In this document: piece by piece, positions 1-8,605 of the stretch
Layout: the number at the start of each line of letters is the position of its first letter
Numbering within the stretch: position 1 is the stretch's first letter
Source: Allomesorhizobium camelthorni
GTDB taxonomy: Bacteria > Pseudomonadota > Alphaproteobacteria > Rhizobiales > Rhizobiaceae
DNA: 64,000 nucleotides
NCBI RefSeq assembly: GCF_011045125.1
Contig: NZ_JAAKZF010000010.1
Location: 7,501-71,500, forward strand
Direction of reading: 5' to 3'
Notes under the pieces: model-generated
What the model was told of the DNA's origin: nothing
What the model saw: only the letters and a program-made list of their open reading frames with translations
Databases searched by the model: none
Position numbers and translations under genes: made by a program

Positions 1-1
1 T

Positions 2-649
2 TTGATGTCGGAGGATTCCGAGCTTCTCTACGTGGCGGCCACTTTCGGCGGCAACACGCGCAACTTCTACCGCTTCAAGACGTCCGACGGCAGCGTCGAC
101 TATTTCGACCAGGACGGCCGCAGCGCCAAGCAGTTCCTGCTGCGCAATCCCGTACCCAACGGACGCTTCACCTCGGGCTTCGGCGGCCGTCGCCATCCGG
201 TTCTCGGCTATTCCAAGATGCATACCGGCGTGGACTGGGCGGCGCCGCGCGGCACGCCGATCATCGCGTCGGGCAACGGCACCGTCGAAAAGGCGGGATG
301 GGCCGGCGGCTATGGCCGCCAGACCATCATCCGCCACGCCAACGGCTATGAGACCTCCTACAACCACCAGAGCGCGGTGGCCAAAGGCATCAAGCCCGGC
401 GCGAAAGTCCGGCAGGGCCAGGTCATCGGCTATGTCGGGTCGACCGGCCTGGTGACGGGCAATCACCTGCATTACGAACTGATGGTCAACGGCCGCAAGG
501 TCGATCCGATGCGGGTCAGGCTGCCGGTCGGGCGCATTTTGAAGGGCGACGATCTCACGACCTTCGAGAAGGAACGCAAGCGCATCGACGACCTGCTCAA
601 GGAAGAGGGCGATCCGCTCAAAGTGGCGAGCGCCAAGGCCGAGGGCTGA
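2..649 (+). CDS. M23 family metallopeptidase, C-terminal part (5' end outside window)
   Basis: This is the C-terminal part of a LytM/M23 zinc endopeptidase that cleaves peptidoglycan cross-bridges in the periplasm. The catalytic domain spans about residues 50-175 of the visible 215. It shows the first ligand motif HTGVD (H74, D78) and the second HLHYE motif (H155, H157), so the zinc site looks complete. A charged tail of about 40 residues follows, with a KERKRIDDLLKEE helix. The frame is open to the first base of the window, and rhizobial M23 proteins of this type are usually several hundred residues long. The TTG-ATG at the edge is therefore probably internal. The full domain order cannot be seen. 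Confidence 0.85.
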   Translation: MMSEDSELLYVAATFGGNTRNFYRFKTSDGSVDYFDQDGRSAKQFLLRNPVPNGRFTSGFGGRRHPVLGYSKMHTGVDWAAPRGTPIIASGNGTVEKAGWAGGYGRQTIIRHANGYETSYNHQSAVAKGIKPGAKVRQGQVIGYVGSTGLVTGNHLHYELMVNGRKVDPMRVRLPVGRILKGDDLTTFEKERKRIDDLLKEEGDPLKVASAKAEG

Positions 650-672
650 TCCGGCCGGCCTTGTGGCGACAA

Positions 673-2262
673 TCACTCCGCCGAAGCTGGATTTGCTGCG
701 TCGTCGGCGCTTTCGGTGCGACCGCTTCCGGGCGCGGTCATCCAGGCGGTCAGGGCCGAGACAACGCAGAGCGCGGCGGTGACCCAGGCGACGGCGGCAA
801 AGGCCGCATCGCTTGCCGCGAGCCGGATGCTTTCGGCGTCGGCCGGAAGCGCGCTCACCGGTTCCTCGCCAAAGCTTGGAACGGCGCCGGCGCCCTGGCC
901 CAGCAAGGATGCGTAGCGGAGCGCTGCAACGCCGCCCATCGCCGCGACGGCAAACAGCCCGGCCATCCGGGCTACCGCATTGTTGATGCCAGACGCCGAC
1001 CCGGTTTCGCTATCCTCGACGGCTGTCATGATCGCCGTCGACAGCGGCGAGACGACAAGCGCCATGCCGAGGCCCATCAGAGCCATAAGCGGGAAAATAC
1101 CGAACCAGAAGCTGTGGACGCCTCCACCAGTGAGAAGCGCAAGGCCTGCAAAGGCGGCGGCCACGACCAGGCTGCCGGCGACGACCGGCAAGCGCGGCCC
1201 GATGCTGTCCGAGGCCCTTCCGACCGGCCCCGAAAGAAGCGCGATCGCCAGCGAAAGCGGCAGGAAAATGAAGCCGGTCGCGGCCTCGCTCTGGCGCCAT
1301 CCCGCGATCAGCAGCATCGGCAGATAGAACAGGATCGCCGAAAGCGCGAAATAGAGGAAGAATGTCGAGACGTTTGCGCCCGAAAACGATCGGCTGGCGA
1401 ACAGGCCGAGATCGACCATCGGCTCGTTCTGCCTCCGTTCCCAGACAAGGAACGCCGCCATGACCACGAAGCCGGCAGCGACCCAGGCGGTGGAATGCGG
1501 CAGGCTCGCCGTGCCGAAAACGGTGAAGCCGTAGGCAAGCGCGCCGAGCGAGACGGTGGCGAGCGCCGCGCCTCCAAGATCGAGGGTGCGCGTTGCTCCG
1601 GGCGCATCGGCCGGCACCTTCGCCGCCAAGAAATAGATCGCCAACCCGCCGAGCGGCAGGTTCACGGCGAATATCCAGCGCCAGACGCTGTCTTCGAATG
1701 ACGATAGCAGCACGCCGCCGATCACCGGCCCCAACGCAGTGGTAAGCGCCGACGCGGCGGCCCATATGCCGATTGCGCGCCCGCGCTCCTTCTTCGGATA
1801 GGCTTTTGCGATGATCGCAAGGCTGCCGGGCACCATGATGGCCGCGCCCACCCCTTGCACGGCGCGCGCGACGATCAGGAACAGTGCGTCAGGAGCAATC
1901 GCGCAGACCATCGAAGCGCCGATGAACAGCGCAATGCCGACGATCAGGGTGCGGCGCAGGCCGAACTTGTCGCCCGCCGCCCCGCCGGCGAGGATCAGCG
2001 CCGACAGCGTCAGAGCATAGGCGTTGGAAATCCATTGCGCTTCGATGAGGCTCGCGCCGAGATCGCTGCGCATCGCCGGAATGGCGATGGCCACAACCGA
2101 CCCGTCGATGAAGCCGAGGGAGGAAGCGAGAATCGCGGCGACCAGCACGTAGCGGCGGCGCTCCCGCGGGCAGAACGTGCCATCGTCGGGCGGTGCCATC
2201 GTCTGTGGGACAGCGCCCTCATGTGCTTCGCAAGGCGATCGCATGCGCCGAAAATAGCGCAA
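673..2262 (-). CDS. MFS transporter, DHA2/EmrB-QacA type
   Basis: This 529-residue integral membrane protein has the hydrophobic pattern of the 14-helix drug:H+ antiporter (DHA2) branch of the major facilitator superfamily. Helix 1 starts near residue 38 (YVLVAAILASSLGFIDGSVV). The family signature of helix 1 is visible (LGFIDGSVVAIAIP), as are motif A after helix 2 (GDKFGLRR) and a motif C-like GPVIGGVL in helix 5. Such proteins export toxic organic compounds or metabolites across the inner membrane. The gene stands alone, opposite in direction to the M23 gene and convergent with it. Several in-frame ATGs lie in the first 25 codons, so the start is uncertain. The substrate cannot be predicted. 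Confidence 0.9.
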   Translation of the reverse strand: MRYFRRMRSPCEAHEGAVPQTMAPPDDGTFCPRERRRYVLVAAILASSLGFIDGSVVAIAIPAMRSDLGASLIEAQWISNAYALTLSALILAGGAAGDKFGLRRTLIVGIALFIGASMVCAIAPDALFLIVARAVQGVGAAIMVPGSLAIIAKAYPKKERGRAIGIWAAASALTTALGPVIGGVLLSSFEDSVWRWIFAVNLPLGGLAIYFLAAKVPADAPGATRTLDLGGAALATVSLGALAYGFTVFGTASLPHSTAWVAAGFVVMAAFLVWERRQNEPMVDLGLFASRSFSGANVSTFFLYFALSAILFYLPMLLIAGWRQSEAATGFIFLPLSLAIALLSGPVGRASDSIGPRLPVVAGSLVVAAAFAGLALLTGGGVHSFWFGIFPLMALMGLGMALVVSPLSTAIMTAVEDSETGSASGINNAVARMAGLFAVAAMGGVAALRYASLLGQGAGAVPSFGEEPVSALPADAESIRLAASDAAFAAVAWVTAALCVVSALTAWMTAPGSGRTESADDAANPASAE

Positions 2263-2332
2263 AGGGCAACCGCAGCAATCCCGTCAGGTTGAAAGTGCCG
2301 ATGCGCCCATGAAGTTCGGGAACCGCGCGGTA

Positions 2333-3781
2333 TTACTCGACGAACTCGACCATAACGCCGACGCTGACCAGCTTGGCCAGCTCCTGCGCGTCCCAATTGG
2401 TCAGGCGCACGCAGCCATGGCTCTCGGTCTTGCCGATCTTGGATGGATCCGGCGTGCCGTGAATGCCGTAGGTCGGCTTGTCCAGCGCGATCCAGATCGA
2501 GCCGACGGGGCCGTTGGGGCCGGGCGGAATGGTCAGGATCTTGTCGTTCTGGCCCTGCTTGAAGTTCACCTTCGGATTGTAGGTGTAGTTGGGATTGAAG
2601 GCGACCCGCGACACGGCGTGCGTGCCGGTCGGCGACGGCGTTTCGGTCGAGCCGATCGTGGCGGGATAAGCGGCGACCAGTTCGCCTTCCTCGTCATAGG
2701 CGCGCACCTGCTTGCGCCCCTTGTCGGCAACGATCCGCTGAACCTTCTTTGTGACCGGAGCACCGACATTGGCGACGCGGATGATGGTGCCCGGCCGCGA
2801 GAAATTAGCCTCGGGATTGAGCGCCTTCAGGTAGCCCTCGTCCATATGGAATTTTTCCGCCAGCATCTCCAAAACGGAGGTGTAGCTCAGATTTTCGAGC
2901 TGCGCCTTCTTGCTGTAATCGGCCGGTACGGAGGCGACGAACGGCCCTGCGGCATCCGCGGCGGTGATCGTGTAGGTGGTGAACGGGTCGCCGCCGGTGG
3001 CAGCCAGCGCCGCCTTGATGCCCGCCGAATCGGTCGACCGCAGGCTGGTTCCGGTAGTCTCACGGTAGGCGTCGAAGGCCTTGTCGACATTCGAGCCGAA
3101 CTTGCCGTCGATGACGCCCGGCGAAGCGCCGGTCCGGTCCATCAGCACCTGGATACCGGCGACATCTTCGCGCGCGGTGAAGTTCATCGGTGGCGGCGCC
3201 ACCGGATCGACGACGATGGTCTCGCCGGGCGCCGAAGGACCGGCAGGTTCGTCGAGCGGCTCGCGTTCGACCGGTTCGCGATCGACGACGCGCGGCGGCT
3301 GCTCCCTGAGTTCCGGCAATGTGCGCCGCCGCGGCGCCGGCGGGAATTCGTCGATGGACGGTTCGCGGGCGGCGTCGGGATAGTCGTATTCATCGACGGG
3401 TGGCGGCAGGAGGCGATAGTCGCCAAGCTTGCGCCTGCGCAGCCGCTCCATGTCCTCGGGGTCGTCGAGATAGTAGCGCTCTTCCCGGTCCAGTTCCTGC
3501 GCGCGCAACGCACGGCGCAGCGCCGGCCGGTTCATCGGGCGGACACGCCGCGGCGGCTGCACGGCGATGATCTCGCCGGTATAGGCATCGATAATGACCC
3601 TGTTGCCATTGCCGTCGTAGAAGATTTCCACGTCGCCGGCCTGCGCCAGCAGAATGCCTTCAGACTGGCTGCCGGCGGCCTGATTGGCCTCGCGCGCAGC
3701 GCCGGCCGATTGCGAGGCCAGCGCCCCCGACGCGGACAAGCCGGCCACCAGCGCCGAAAGCATGAAAACCTTGCCGAGCAT
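2333..3781 (-). CDS. L,D-transpeptidase (YkuD domain) with N-terminal signal peptide
   Basis: This is a periplasmic enzyme that forms 3-3 peptidoglycan cross-links or attaches proteins to peptidoglycan through a catalytic cysteine. The 482-residue product begins with a clear signal peptide ending near ASGALASQ. Next is a long Pro/Arg/Glu-rich linker (about residues 75-200), then a peptidoglycan-binding-like segment and a LysM-like stretch (about 275-325). The YkuD catalytic domain ends with the active-site motif SHGCVRL near residue 458. Alphaproteobacteria encode many such enzymes, so a specific role is not assignable. The gene is monocistronic with about 150 bases free upstream. Confidence 0.9.
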   Translation of the reverse strand: MLGKVFMLSALVAGLSASGALASQSAGAAREANQAAGSQSEGILLAQAGDVEIFYDGNGNRVIIDAYTGEIIAVQPPRRVRPMNRPALRRALRAQELDREERYYLDDPEDMERLRRRKLGDYRLLPPPVDEYDYPDAAREPSIDEFPPAPRRRTLPELREQPPRVVDREPVEREPLDEPAGPSAPGETIVVDPVAPPPMNFTAREDVAGIQVLMDRTGASPGVIDGKFGSNVDKAFDAYRETTGTSLRSTDSAGIKAALAATGGDPFTTYTITAADAAGPFVASVPADYSKKAQLENLSYTSVLEMLAEKFHMDEGYLKALNPEANFSRPGTIIRVANVGAPVTKKVQRIVADKGRKQVRAYDEEGELVAAYPATIGSTETPSPTGTHAVSRVAFNPNYTYNPKVNFKQGQNDKILTIPPGPNGPVGSIWIALDKPTYGIHGTPDPSKIGKTESHGCVRLTNWDAQELAKLVSVGVMVEFVE

Positions 3782-3931
3782 CTATCCCCAAATCTCCGTT
3801 TCAGCGCCGCGTCATGCAGGCGTCCAGCCGGCCAATGCCGTTTCAGCCTAGAAGTTCCAATATGAACCGGGCATGAAAATGGCCGCGCAATGGCGGTCTA
3901 GTCCTGTACTTCAGCAAATATGCATATTCCG

Positions 3932-4294
3932 TCATGCCGCCGCGCCAAGCTCGCTTCGCACGCGCTTGGGCAGCGCGCGGAAGATCAGGCCGTGGCTTTC
4001 GCGGACATAGTCCTTCAGCGCTTCGTCATCCATGCTTTCGCCGGTGCGGCGCTGGATCCATTTCATGCCGCGTGAAGCGAGATAGGGCGCCGGACGGCAG
4101 CCCGGCTGCTCCCTCAGTATTTCGTAGGCGAACTCGGAGCATTTGAAGGTGACCGCCAGTTCTTCTCCGCCGCTCCAGCCGGCGATGGCGAACACCTTGC
4201 CGCCGACCTTCCAGACATGCGCGCCGCCCCACTGGACGACATGGGTTGCGAAAGGAAGCGAGCCGCAGAAGGTGTTGTATTCATCGAGTGTCAT
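3932..4294 (-). CDS. MmcQ/YjbR family protein
   Basis: This is a 120-residue cytoplasmic protein of the MmcQ/YjbR fold (CyaY-like DNA-binding superfamily). The family features visible are an N-terminal MTLDEYNTFCGSLP helix, the core VWKVGGKVFAIAGW strand pair, a VTFKCSE strand, and the C-terminal helix with the LKDYVRESHGLIF pattern. The frame extends 47 codons upstream, but the extension looks unlike the family, so ATG 4294 is chosen as the start. The biochemical role of the family is not firmly known, although a DNA-binding function has been proposed from structure. Confidence 0.8.
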   Translation of the reverse strand: MTLDEYNTFCGSLPFATHVVQWGGAHVWKVGGKVFAIAGWSGGEELAVTFKCSEFAYEILREQPGCRPAPYLASRGMKWIQRRTGESMDDEALKDYVRESHGLIFRALPKRVRSELGAAA

Positions 4295-4391
4295 GGTCCC
4301 TGTCTTTCGCACACATGAAGGGTTGTTGCCACGCTCCGGAGTTTCACCGGCCTGGCTATTGATTAATACCCGGTAAGCGCAGGGACGCGCG

Positions 4392-5252
4392 TCATGATGT
4401 GTCGGGGTGCTCCAGCGCCCAAAAAGCCAACCCATGAGCGGCAGTCAAAACATCGTGGACCTCGTGGGAAGGCCGCCGACGAGAGCCGGGCGGGCGTCCC
4501 ATCCGCAGCGGCCAAAGGCGGCGAATCCGGTCTGCGTCGCGGGGTTTGTTTTGCGCGCCTGCGGCTTCGCGGCCCCTGTCTCGCGCGCCCACGGCGTCGC
4601 GGCGAACCCGCCAGCGAGCGAAGCGCAGGGCCTGGCGCGGCAGGTCGTCGAGCGCCCGGCCGAGCGCCTCAAGCCTCCGGCCAAGACGACCCGCATCGAC
4701 CGCATCGTTGGGCGCGGGCGGGCGGCGGTCCGCGACGGGAAACGGCTCGGTGAAGCCGGGAAGTGAGATGCGTGGCACGCCGTTCTGCTTCGGTGGGCGC
4801 GGGCGGAACGGATGCTGCAGCGGATCGAAAAGCGGCAGGCTCAACGCGCGCGGCATGGCGCGGGCAGATGAGGAGCCGCCGGGGGCGGCGGAAGGCATCG
4901 CGATGCCGGTTCCGACACCGTTGCTCAGGATCGTCGGAACGATCCTTGTCTTGCCTGCCTGCGGGGCCTTGCGCGGCGGCGGCAGCGTCACGACAAGCCC
5001 GCGCGCTAGCGCGATGATGAGCCGCCGCGCCGCAGATTCCGCCGGACGCAGGAGCCGCAGCACGGCGAGGCGGAGATGGCGCGGCAGGGCCGGGGACAGT
5101 TTATTTTTTTCCGCCTGCGCCAAACCTCCCGGCGACGCGCCTTCCTGCGGAAAGAAAGTAAACTGTCCCCCGAGGCCGGCCATGGCGACGAGCGTCGCCA
5201 GGATGTGCTTCAGCGCCTCGCGGTGCTTCTCGATCGCTGCATTCCAGTCCAT
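4392..5252 (-). CDS. Conserved hypothetical Arg/Pro-rich protein
   Basis: The product is about 286 residues of unknown function. Start ATG 5252 is preceded by a strong ribosome site (GGGAGGTGG). It opens MDWNAAIEKHREALKHILATLVAMAGL, a short hydrophobic helix, and continues with Arg/Pro/Leu-rich sequence and segments such as LRLLRPAESAARRLIIALARG and HEVHDVLTAAHGLAFWALE. I recall similar proteins in rhizobial genomes without a function attached. A palindromic repeat sits in frame between residues 27 and 55 and adds about 26 residues (GGQFTFF...KNKLSPAL). The reading frame survives, which argues that the gene is still translated. Function unknown. Confidence 0.6.
   Translation of the reverse strand: MDWNAAIEKHREALKHILATLVAMAGLGGQFTFFPQEGASPGGLAQAEKNKLSPALPRHLRLAVLRLLRPAESAARRLIIALARGLVVTLPPPRKAPQAGKTRIVPTILSNGVGTGIAMPSAAPGGSSSARAMPRALSLPLFDPLQHPFRPRPPKQNGVPRISLPGFTEPFPVADRRPPAPNDAVDAGRLGRRLEALGRALDDLPRQALRFARWRVRRDAVGARDRGREAAGAQNKPRDADRIRRLWPLRMGRPPGSRRRPSHEVHDVLTAAHGLAFWALEHPDTS
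5092..5170. repeat. 79-bp palindromic repeat inside a coding sequence
   Basis: Arms of about 23-24 bases (5092-5114 and 5147-5170) are inverted copies differing only in the T-run. They start GGGGACAGTTTA and end TAAACTGTCCCC around a 32-base centre. The layout resembles bacterial REP/MITE-like elements. It lies in the reading frame of the host gene at 4392-5252. Confidence 0.75.
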
Positions 5253-5457
5253 TGCCACCTCCCGCCGCCGCCCTCCCCTGATCCCCGGTCCGGTCAGGGT
5301 TCCCGCGAGGGCGGTCAGGGGATTATGCGCGCAAGCCGGAGGGGTGGGGATAAAGGTCGGAGAAAGACTGCTGACAGATGGTGACAGGGGGCGGGAGGGG
5401 ACAGCTTTGCACCATGCATTTACGAGGCCGCTCGCGGTCCAATGAAGGAAGGGTTCG

Positions 5458-6459
5458 CTATCTGACCTTGACGACAACCTTGCCCTTGGCTCGCCCTGTT
5501 TCAACGTATGCTAGGGCTTCATTGGTAGCTTCAAACGGAAAGACCCGATCCATGACCGGGCGGATCGCTCCGGATTCGATGAGGGACGTAATTTTGCTCA
5601 GTTCATCGCCCTGCGCCCACATGAAAAGGAACGAGTAACTGACGCCCGCGCGCTTGGCCTTGGTCCGAATACCGCGGCTCAGCAGACGCAGCACCAGCCT
5701 TAGCACCACGTTCAGTCGCTTTTCCTTGGCGAACGCCGGGTCCGGAGGGCCGGAGATGGAAATCAGTTTCCCACCCGGTTTCAGCACACGAAGCGATTTT
5801 TCCAGCGTTTTGGAGTCCTGGCTGTTGAGGACGACGTCGTATCCTGACAGGACTTTCTCGAAGTCGTCCTTCCTGTAGTCGATGACGATATCGGCGCCGA
5901 GACCTTTGACCAAATCGGTGCTCGCCGCGCCCGCCGTCGCCGCAACGGTTGAGCCGAGGTGCTTGGCAAGCTGGATCGCGAACGTCCCCACGCCGCCGGA
6001 GCCAGCCTGGATGAAGATTTTCTGGCCTTTCTTCAGATTGGCCCTATTGACCATCACTTGCCAAGCGGTCAGTCCGACTAGAGGAATGGAGGCGGCTTCC
6101 TCCATGCTGAGGTTTTTCGGCTTCAGCGCAACGTCTGCTTCATTGATAGCGATGTATTCGGCGAACGTCCCTATCCGGCCGTCGCGCGGCCGCGAATAGA
6201 TCTCGTCACCGGGTTTGAACTTGCGGACTTTCGATCCAGCCCGGACAATCCTCCCGGCCACGTCGTGGCCGAGGATGAATGGCGGACGATAGGGCAGGAT
6301 GGGCTTGAACTCTCCGGTTCTGATCTTGGAATCAAGCAGATTCAGCCCGGCAGCATGAATCTCGACCAAGACGTCATTGTCTTGGAGAGACGGCTCCGGC
6401 ATATCTGCCAATCGCAGAACGCCCTTCTTGCTATACTTATCGACAACGAATGCCTTCAT
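5458..6459 (-). CDS. NAD(P)H-dependent quinone/alkenal oxidoreductase (MDR superfamily)
   Basis: The product has 333 residues from ATG 6459 (MKAFVVDKYSKKGVL). It is a zinc-independent medium-chain dehydrogenase/reductase of the quinone oxidoreductase type. The N-terminal GroES-like domain contains GHDVAGRIVRAGSKV. The Rossmann domain shows the nucleotide loop AGSGGVGTFAIQLAKHLG and a core GLGADIVIDYRKDDF. Family members reduce quinones or alpha,beta-unsaturated carbonyls with NADPH. It lies 90 bases downstream of the SDR gene on the same strand, so the two probably form a detoxification operon under the divergent TetR gene. The substrate is unknown. Confidence 0.85.
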   Translation of the reverse strand: MKAFVVDKYSKKGVLRLADMPEPSLQDNDVLVEIHAAGLNLLDSKIRTGEFKPILPYRPPFILGHDVAGRIVRAGSKVRKFKPGDEIYSRPRDGRIGTFAEYIAINEADVALKPKNLSMEEAASIPLVGLTAWQVMVNRANLKKGQKIFIQAGSGGVGTFAIQLAKHLGSTVAATAGAASTDLVKGLGADIVIDYRKDDFEKVLSGYDVVLNSQDSKTLEKSLRVLKPGGKLISISGPPDPAFAKEKRLNVVLRLVLRLLSRGIRTKAKRAGVSYSFLFMWAQGDELSKITSLIESGAIRPVMDRVFPFEATNEALAYVETGRAKGKVVVKVR

Positions 6460-6549
6460 GGCAGTGCTTTCCAAAAGGGTGTTGGGCGATCCGGCAAGGA
6501 ACACCCGCTAATCGCCGTACAGCCGCCTCACGGAGAGGCGTCTTGTCGT

Positions 6550-7365
6550 TCAAACCGGCAAGCGGAACTGCTTGCGCAGGTTCTTGTCGAATATCTCTGA
6601 GGGGGCAAAGCGGCGCAGCATGCTGACCTGCCGCGCAGCCTTGCCGGCGGTATAGCGCCGTCGCGGACGGGCATCGGTCGCCGCCTTGACGACCACATCC
6701 GCCACCACTTCCGGCCGGTCTGCTTTAGGCATCACATCGCGAAGGAGCGCGTCGAGCCCGGCCCGAGCGCGATCGTATTCCTTCAACACCGAATCCGGCT
6801 CGATCCCGTTCTGGTCGAAGACGGTGCGGACATATGCCGGCTCGATGACCGAGACACGAATATTGAAGGTACGAACCTCGTGATCGAGCGATTCAGAATA
6901 GCCTTCGAGCGCGTGCTTAGCCGCCGAATAGTGAGCCGAATACGGCGCGGGGACCAATCCCAGGATCGAGCCTATGTTGATGATGCGCCCTTCGCCGTGC
7001 CTTCGCATCAAAGGCAAAACCGCATTGGTCATCCGCATGACGCCGAACAGATTGACGTCGAACAGAGCTTGAACCTGGGCGACCGAGGATTCCTCGGCGC
7101 CTCCGAGCATGCCGATACCGGCATTATTGACCAGGAGGTCGATCCGGCCGGTCTGCGAGAGCACCGTCGAAACGAGCGCATCGACGGAGGCGCCGTCCGT
7201 CACGTCGCAAACCAGCATCGTTCCCCCTTTGGGGACGTCTTTAATCATCTTGCGGCTTGTGCCGAAGACCTTGAACCCCGCACGCGCCAAGGCCTCGGCG
7301 CTGGCGCGGCCGATGCCCGAGGAGGCGCCGGTCACGATCGCGGTCTTTCCTGAAAATGCATTCAT
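6550..7365 (-). CDS. Short-chain dehydrogenase/reductase
   Basis: This is a 271-residue classical SDR. The TGASSGIG cofactor loop lies at residues 13-20, the NNAGIG motif near 90, and the catalytic serine (IGSIL) and YSAAK tetrad are present. The C-terminal segment (GKAARQVSMLRRFAPSEIFDKNLRKQF) is typical of the 'oxidoreductase' SDRs found beside TetR regulators. It is transcribed divergently from the TetR gene at 7469, with the palindrome-rich intergenic region between them. It is followed by the MDR reductase. The substrate cannot be inferred. Confidence 0.88.
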   Translation of the reverse strand: MNAFSGKTAIVTGASSGIGRASAEALARAGFKVFGTSRKMIKDVPKGGTMLVCDVTDGASVDALVSTVLSQTGRIDLLVNNAGIGMLGGAEESSVAQVQALFDVNLFGVMRMTNAVLPLMRRHGEGRIINIGSILGLVPAPYSAHYSAAKHALEGYSESLDHEVRTFNIRVSVIEPAYVRTVFDQNGIEPDSVLKEYDRARAGLDALLRDVMPKADRPEVVADVVVKAATDARPRRRYTAGKAARQVSMLRRFAPSEIFDKNLRKQFRLPV

Positions 7366-7403
7366 TTGATTGCTCCAAGTCCTTGAGGACTAGCGTTTTT
7401 GCC

Positions 7404-7441
7404 ATAATTGAATTATGATCATACTATCACATTATGATCAT
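7404..7441. promoter_or_regulatory. Candidate TetR operator region
   Basis: The SDR/TetR intergenic region holds a near-palindrome ATAATTGAATTAT (7404-7416) and two direct copies of ATTATGATCAT (7412-7422 and 7431-7441), each containing the palindrome ATGATCAT. The AT-rich, symmetric sequence lies between divergent start codons, where an autoregulating TetR protein would bind. This is inference from position and symmetry. Confidence 0.55.
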
Positions 7442-7468
7442 CATGCAATAGCCAAAAGGAAAGAGCCC

Positions 7469-8038
7469 ATGCGCTACGAGAAAGGCAGAAAGGATGCGTC
7501 ACGCAGCCGGATAATGGACGTCGCGACGAAACAATTCCGATCCGACGGCATTGCTGCGACGGGCCTTGCTGGCATCATGAGCGAGGCTGGGCTGACGAAC
7601 GGGGCTTTCTATCCGCACTTTCAATCCAAGGCAGAGCTTGTGCGTGAATGCGTTGCGGCGGCGCTGGAGGATCAGTCTGCCCAGATGAGTGAGTTGCTCG
7701 CGGCCGGAGGGCCCGAAATTGCGATAGATGCGTACCTGTCGGCGGCGCACAGGGACAATCCTGACAAAGGCTGTGCTTCGGCCGCGCTATTGCCCGAACT
7801 TGCGCGCCAGCCAGCCGAGGCACGTCAACTCTATACGGAGCGGTTCCTGACCCTGGCGCACCAGATGTCGGCGGCTCTTCCGCCGGAGACCAAGGACCCC
7901 GAAGAAGTTGCTCTGGGCGTTTACGCAACTCTCATCGGCGCGCTTCAACTAGCTCGCGCCGTCGAAGAGAGGGAACTATCGGATCGCATCCTCGCGGCGG
8001 GAAAAGATGCGGCGCAGGCATTGATCCAACCGCGCTAG
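7469..8038 (+). CDS. TetR/AcrR family transcriptional regulator
   Basis: The 189-residue regulator starts at ATG 7469 behind an AAAGGAAAGAG ribosome site; the upstream extension is not needed. The N-terminal helix-turn-helix (RIMDVATKQFRSDGIAATGLAGIMSEAGLTNGAFYPHFQSKAELV) is a clear TetR fold. The C-terminal domain (GCASAALLPELARQ) resembles the subfamily that senses lipophilic or electrophilic molecules. It probably represses itself and the divergent SDR-MDR pair. The inducer is unknown. Confidence 0.88.
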   Translation: MRYEKGRKDASRSRIMDVATKQFRSDGIAATGLAGIMSEAGLTNGAFYPHFQSKAELVRECVAAALEDQSAQMSELLAAGGPEIAIDAYLSAAHRDNPDKGCASAALLPELARQPAEARQLYTERFLTLAHQMSAALPPETKDPEEVALGVYATLIGALQLARAVEERELSDRILAAGKDAAQALIQPR

Positions 8039-8475
8039 AAGAAGATATCTGGGCACGGGGCAAAGAGGCCTCTGCGGTAACGGCAAAGGGAAAGTCCTCT
8101 TAGGGGTCAAAAGCCAAAAAAAGCTCTGCCATGCGACGGGGCATTTTCGTTTCTCGGATGGGCTCAACCCCTCACCGCGTCGCTGGGCGAGGAACCCAAG
8201 TCCTGAAGCGCCGCTCACCCCTCACCCGGATTGCCAACGGCGGCGCTTCGCGACAGCCCCGCTCCTCTCCCCCATCGTTCATGGGGGAGAAGTGGCCCGA
8301 AGGGCCGGTGAGGGGCTACTTACTTTCTTGCGGGATAAAATCTGAGATCGCTCGCAAAGGGAGCCGTCCGTTGAGCGAAGCAAGGATAGTTTCGCAAACC
8401 GCTGCCGTTTGCATCCGTGTTTCATGGCTCCAAAACCGGATTGCCAACCTCGCTGGATGCCAAGCCTGCTCCGGC

Positions 8476-8605
8476 GTCATCCTCGGGCTTGTCCCGAGGA
8501 TCTGCCGGGGCTGGCAGGCTTGGAGGGATGAAGCCTCCAGCGGCGTGGATGTTGGTTATGACTGATCGTATCAGAGCAGATCCTCGGGACAAGCCCGAGG
8601 ATGAC
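8476..8605. repeat. 30-bp perfect inverted repeat pair
   Basis: Positions 8476-8505 and 8576-8605 are exact reverse complements. Each contains the smaller palindrome CCTCGGGCTTGTCCCGAGG or its complement. They flank a 70-base spacer. The form is that of an intergenic REP-like sequence. Confidence 0.8.

Noticed and set aside
661-1701. Long Arg/Gly-rich open frame antisense to the MFS transporter
   Set aside because: Composition follows from the codon bias of the real minus-strand gene; there is no ribosome site or recognisable domain.
2309-3865. 518-codon open frame antisense to the L,D-transpeptidase
   Set aside because: It is a shadow of a high-GC gene. The opposite strand has a signal peptide and the SHGCVRL active site.
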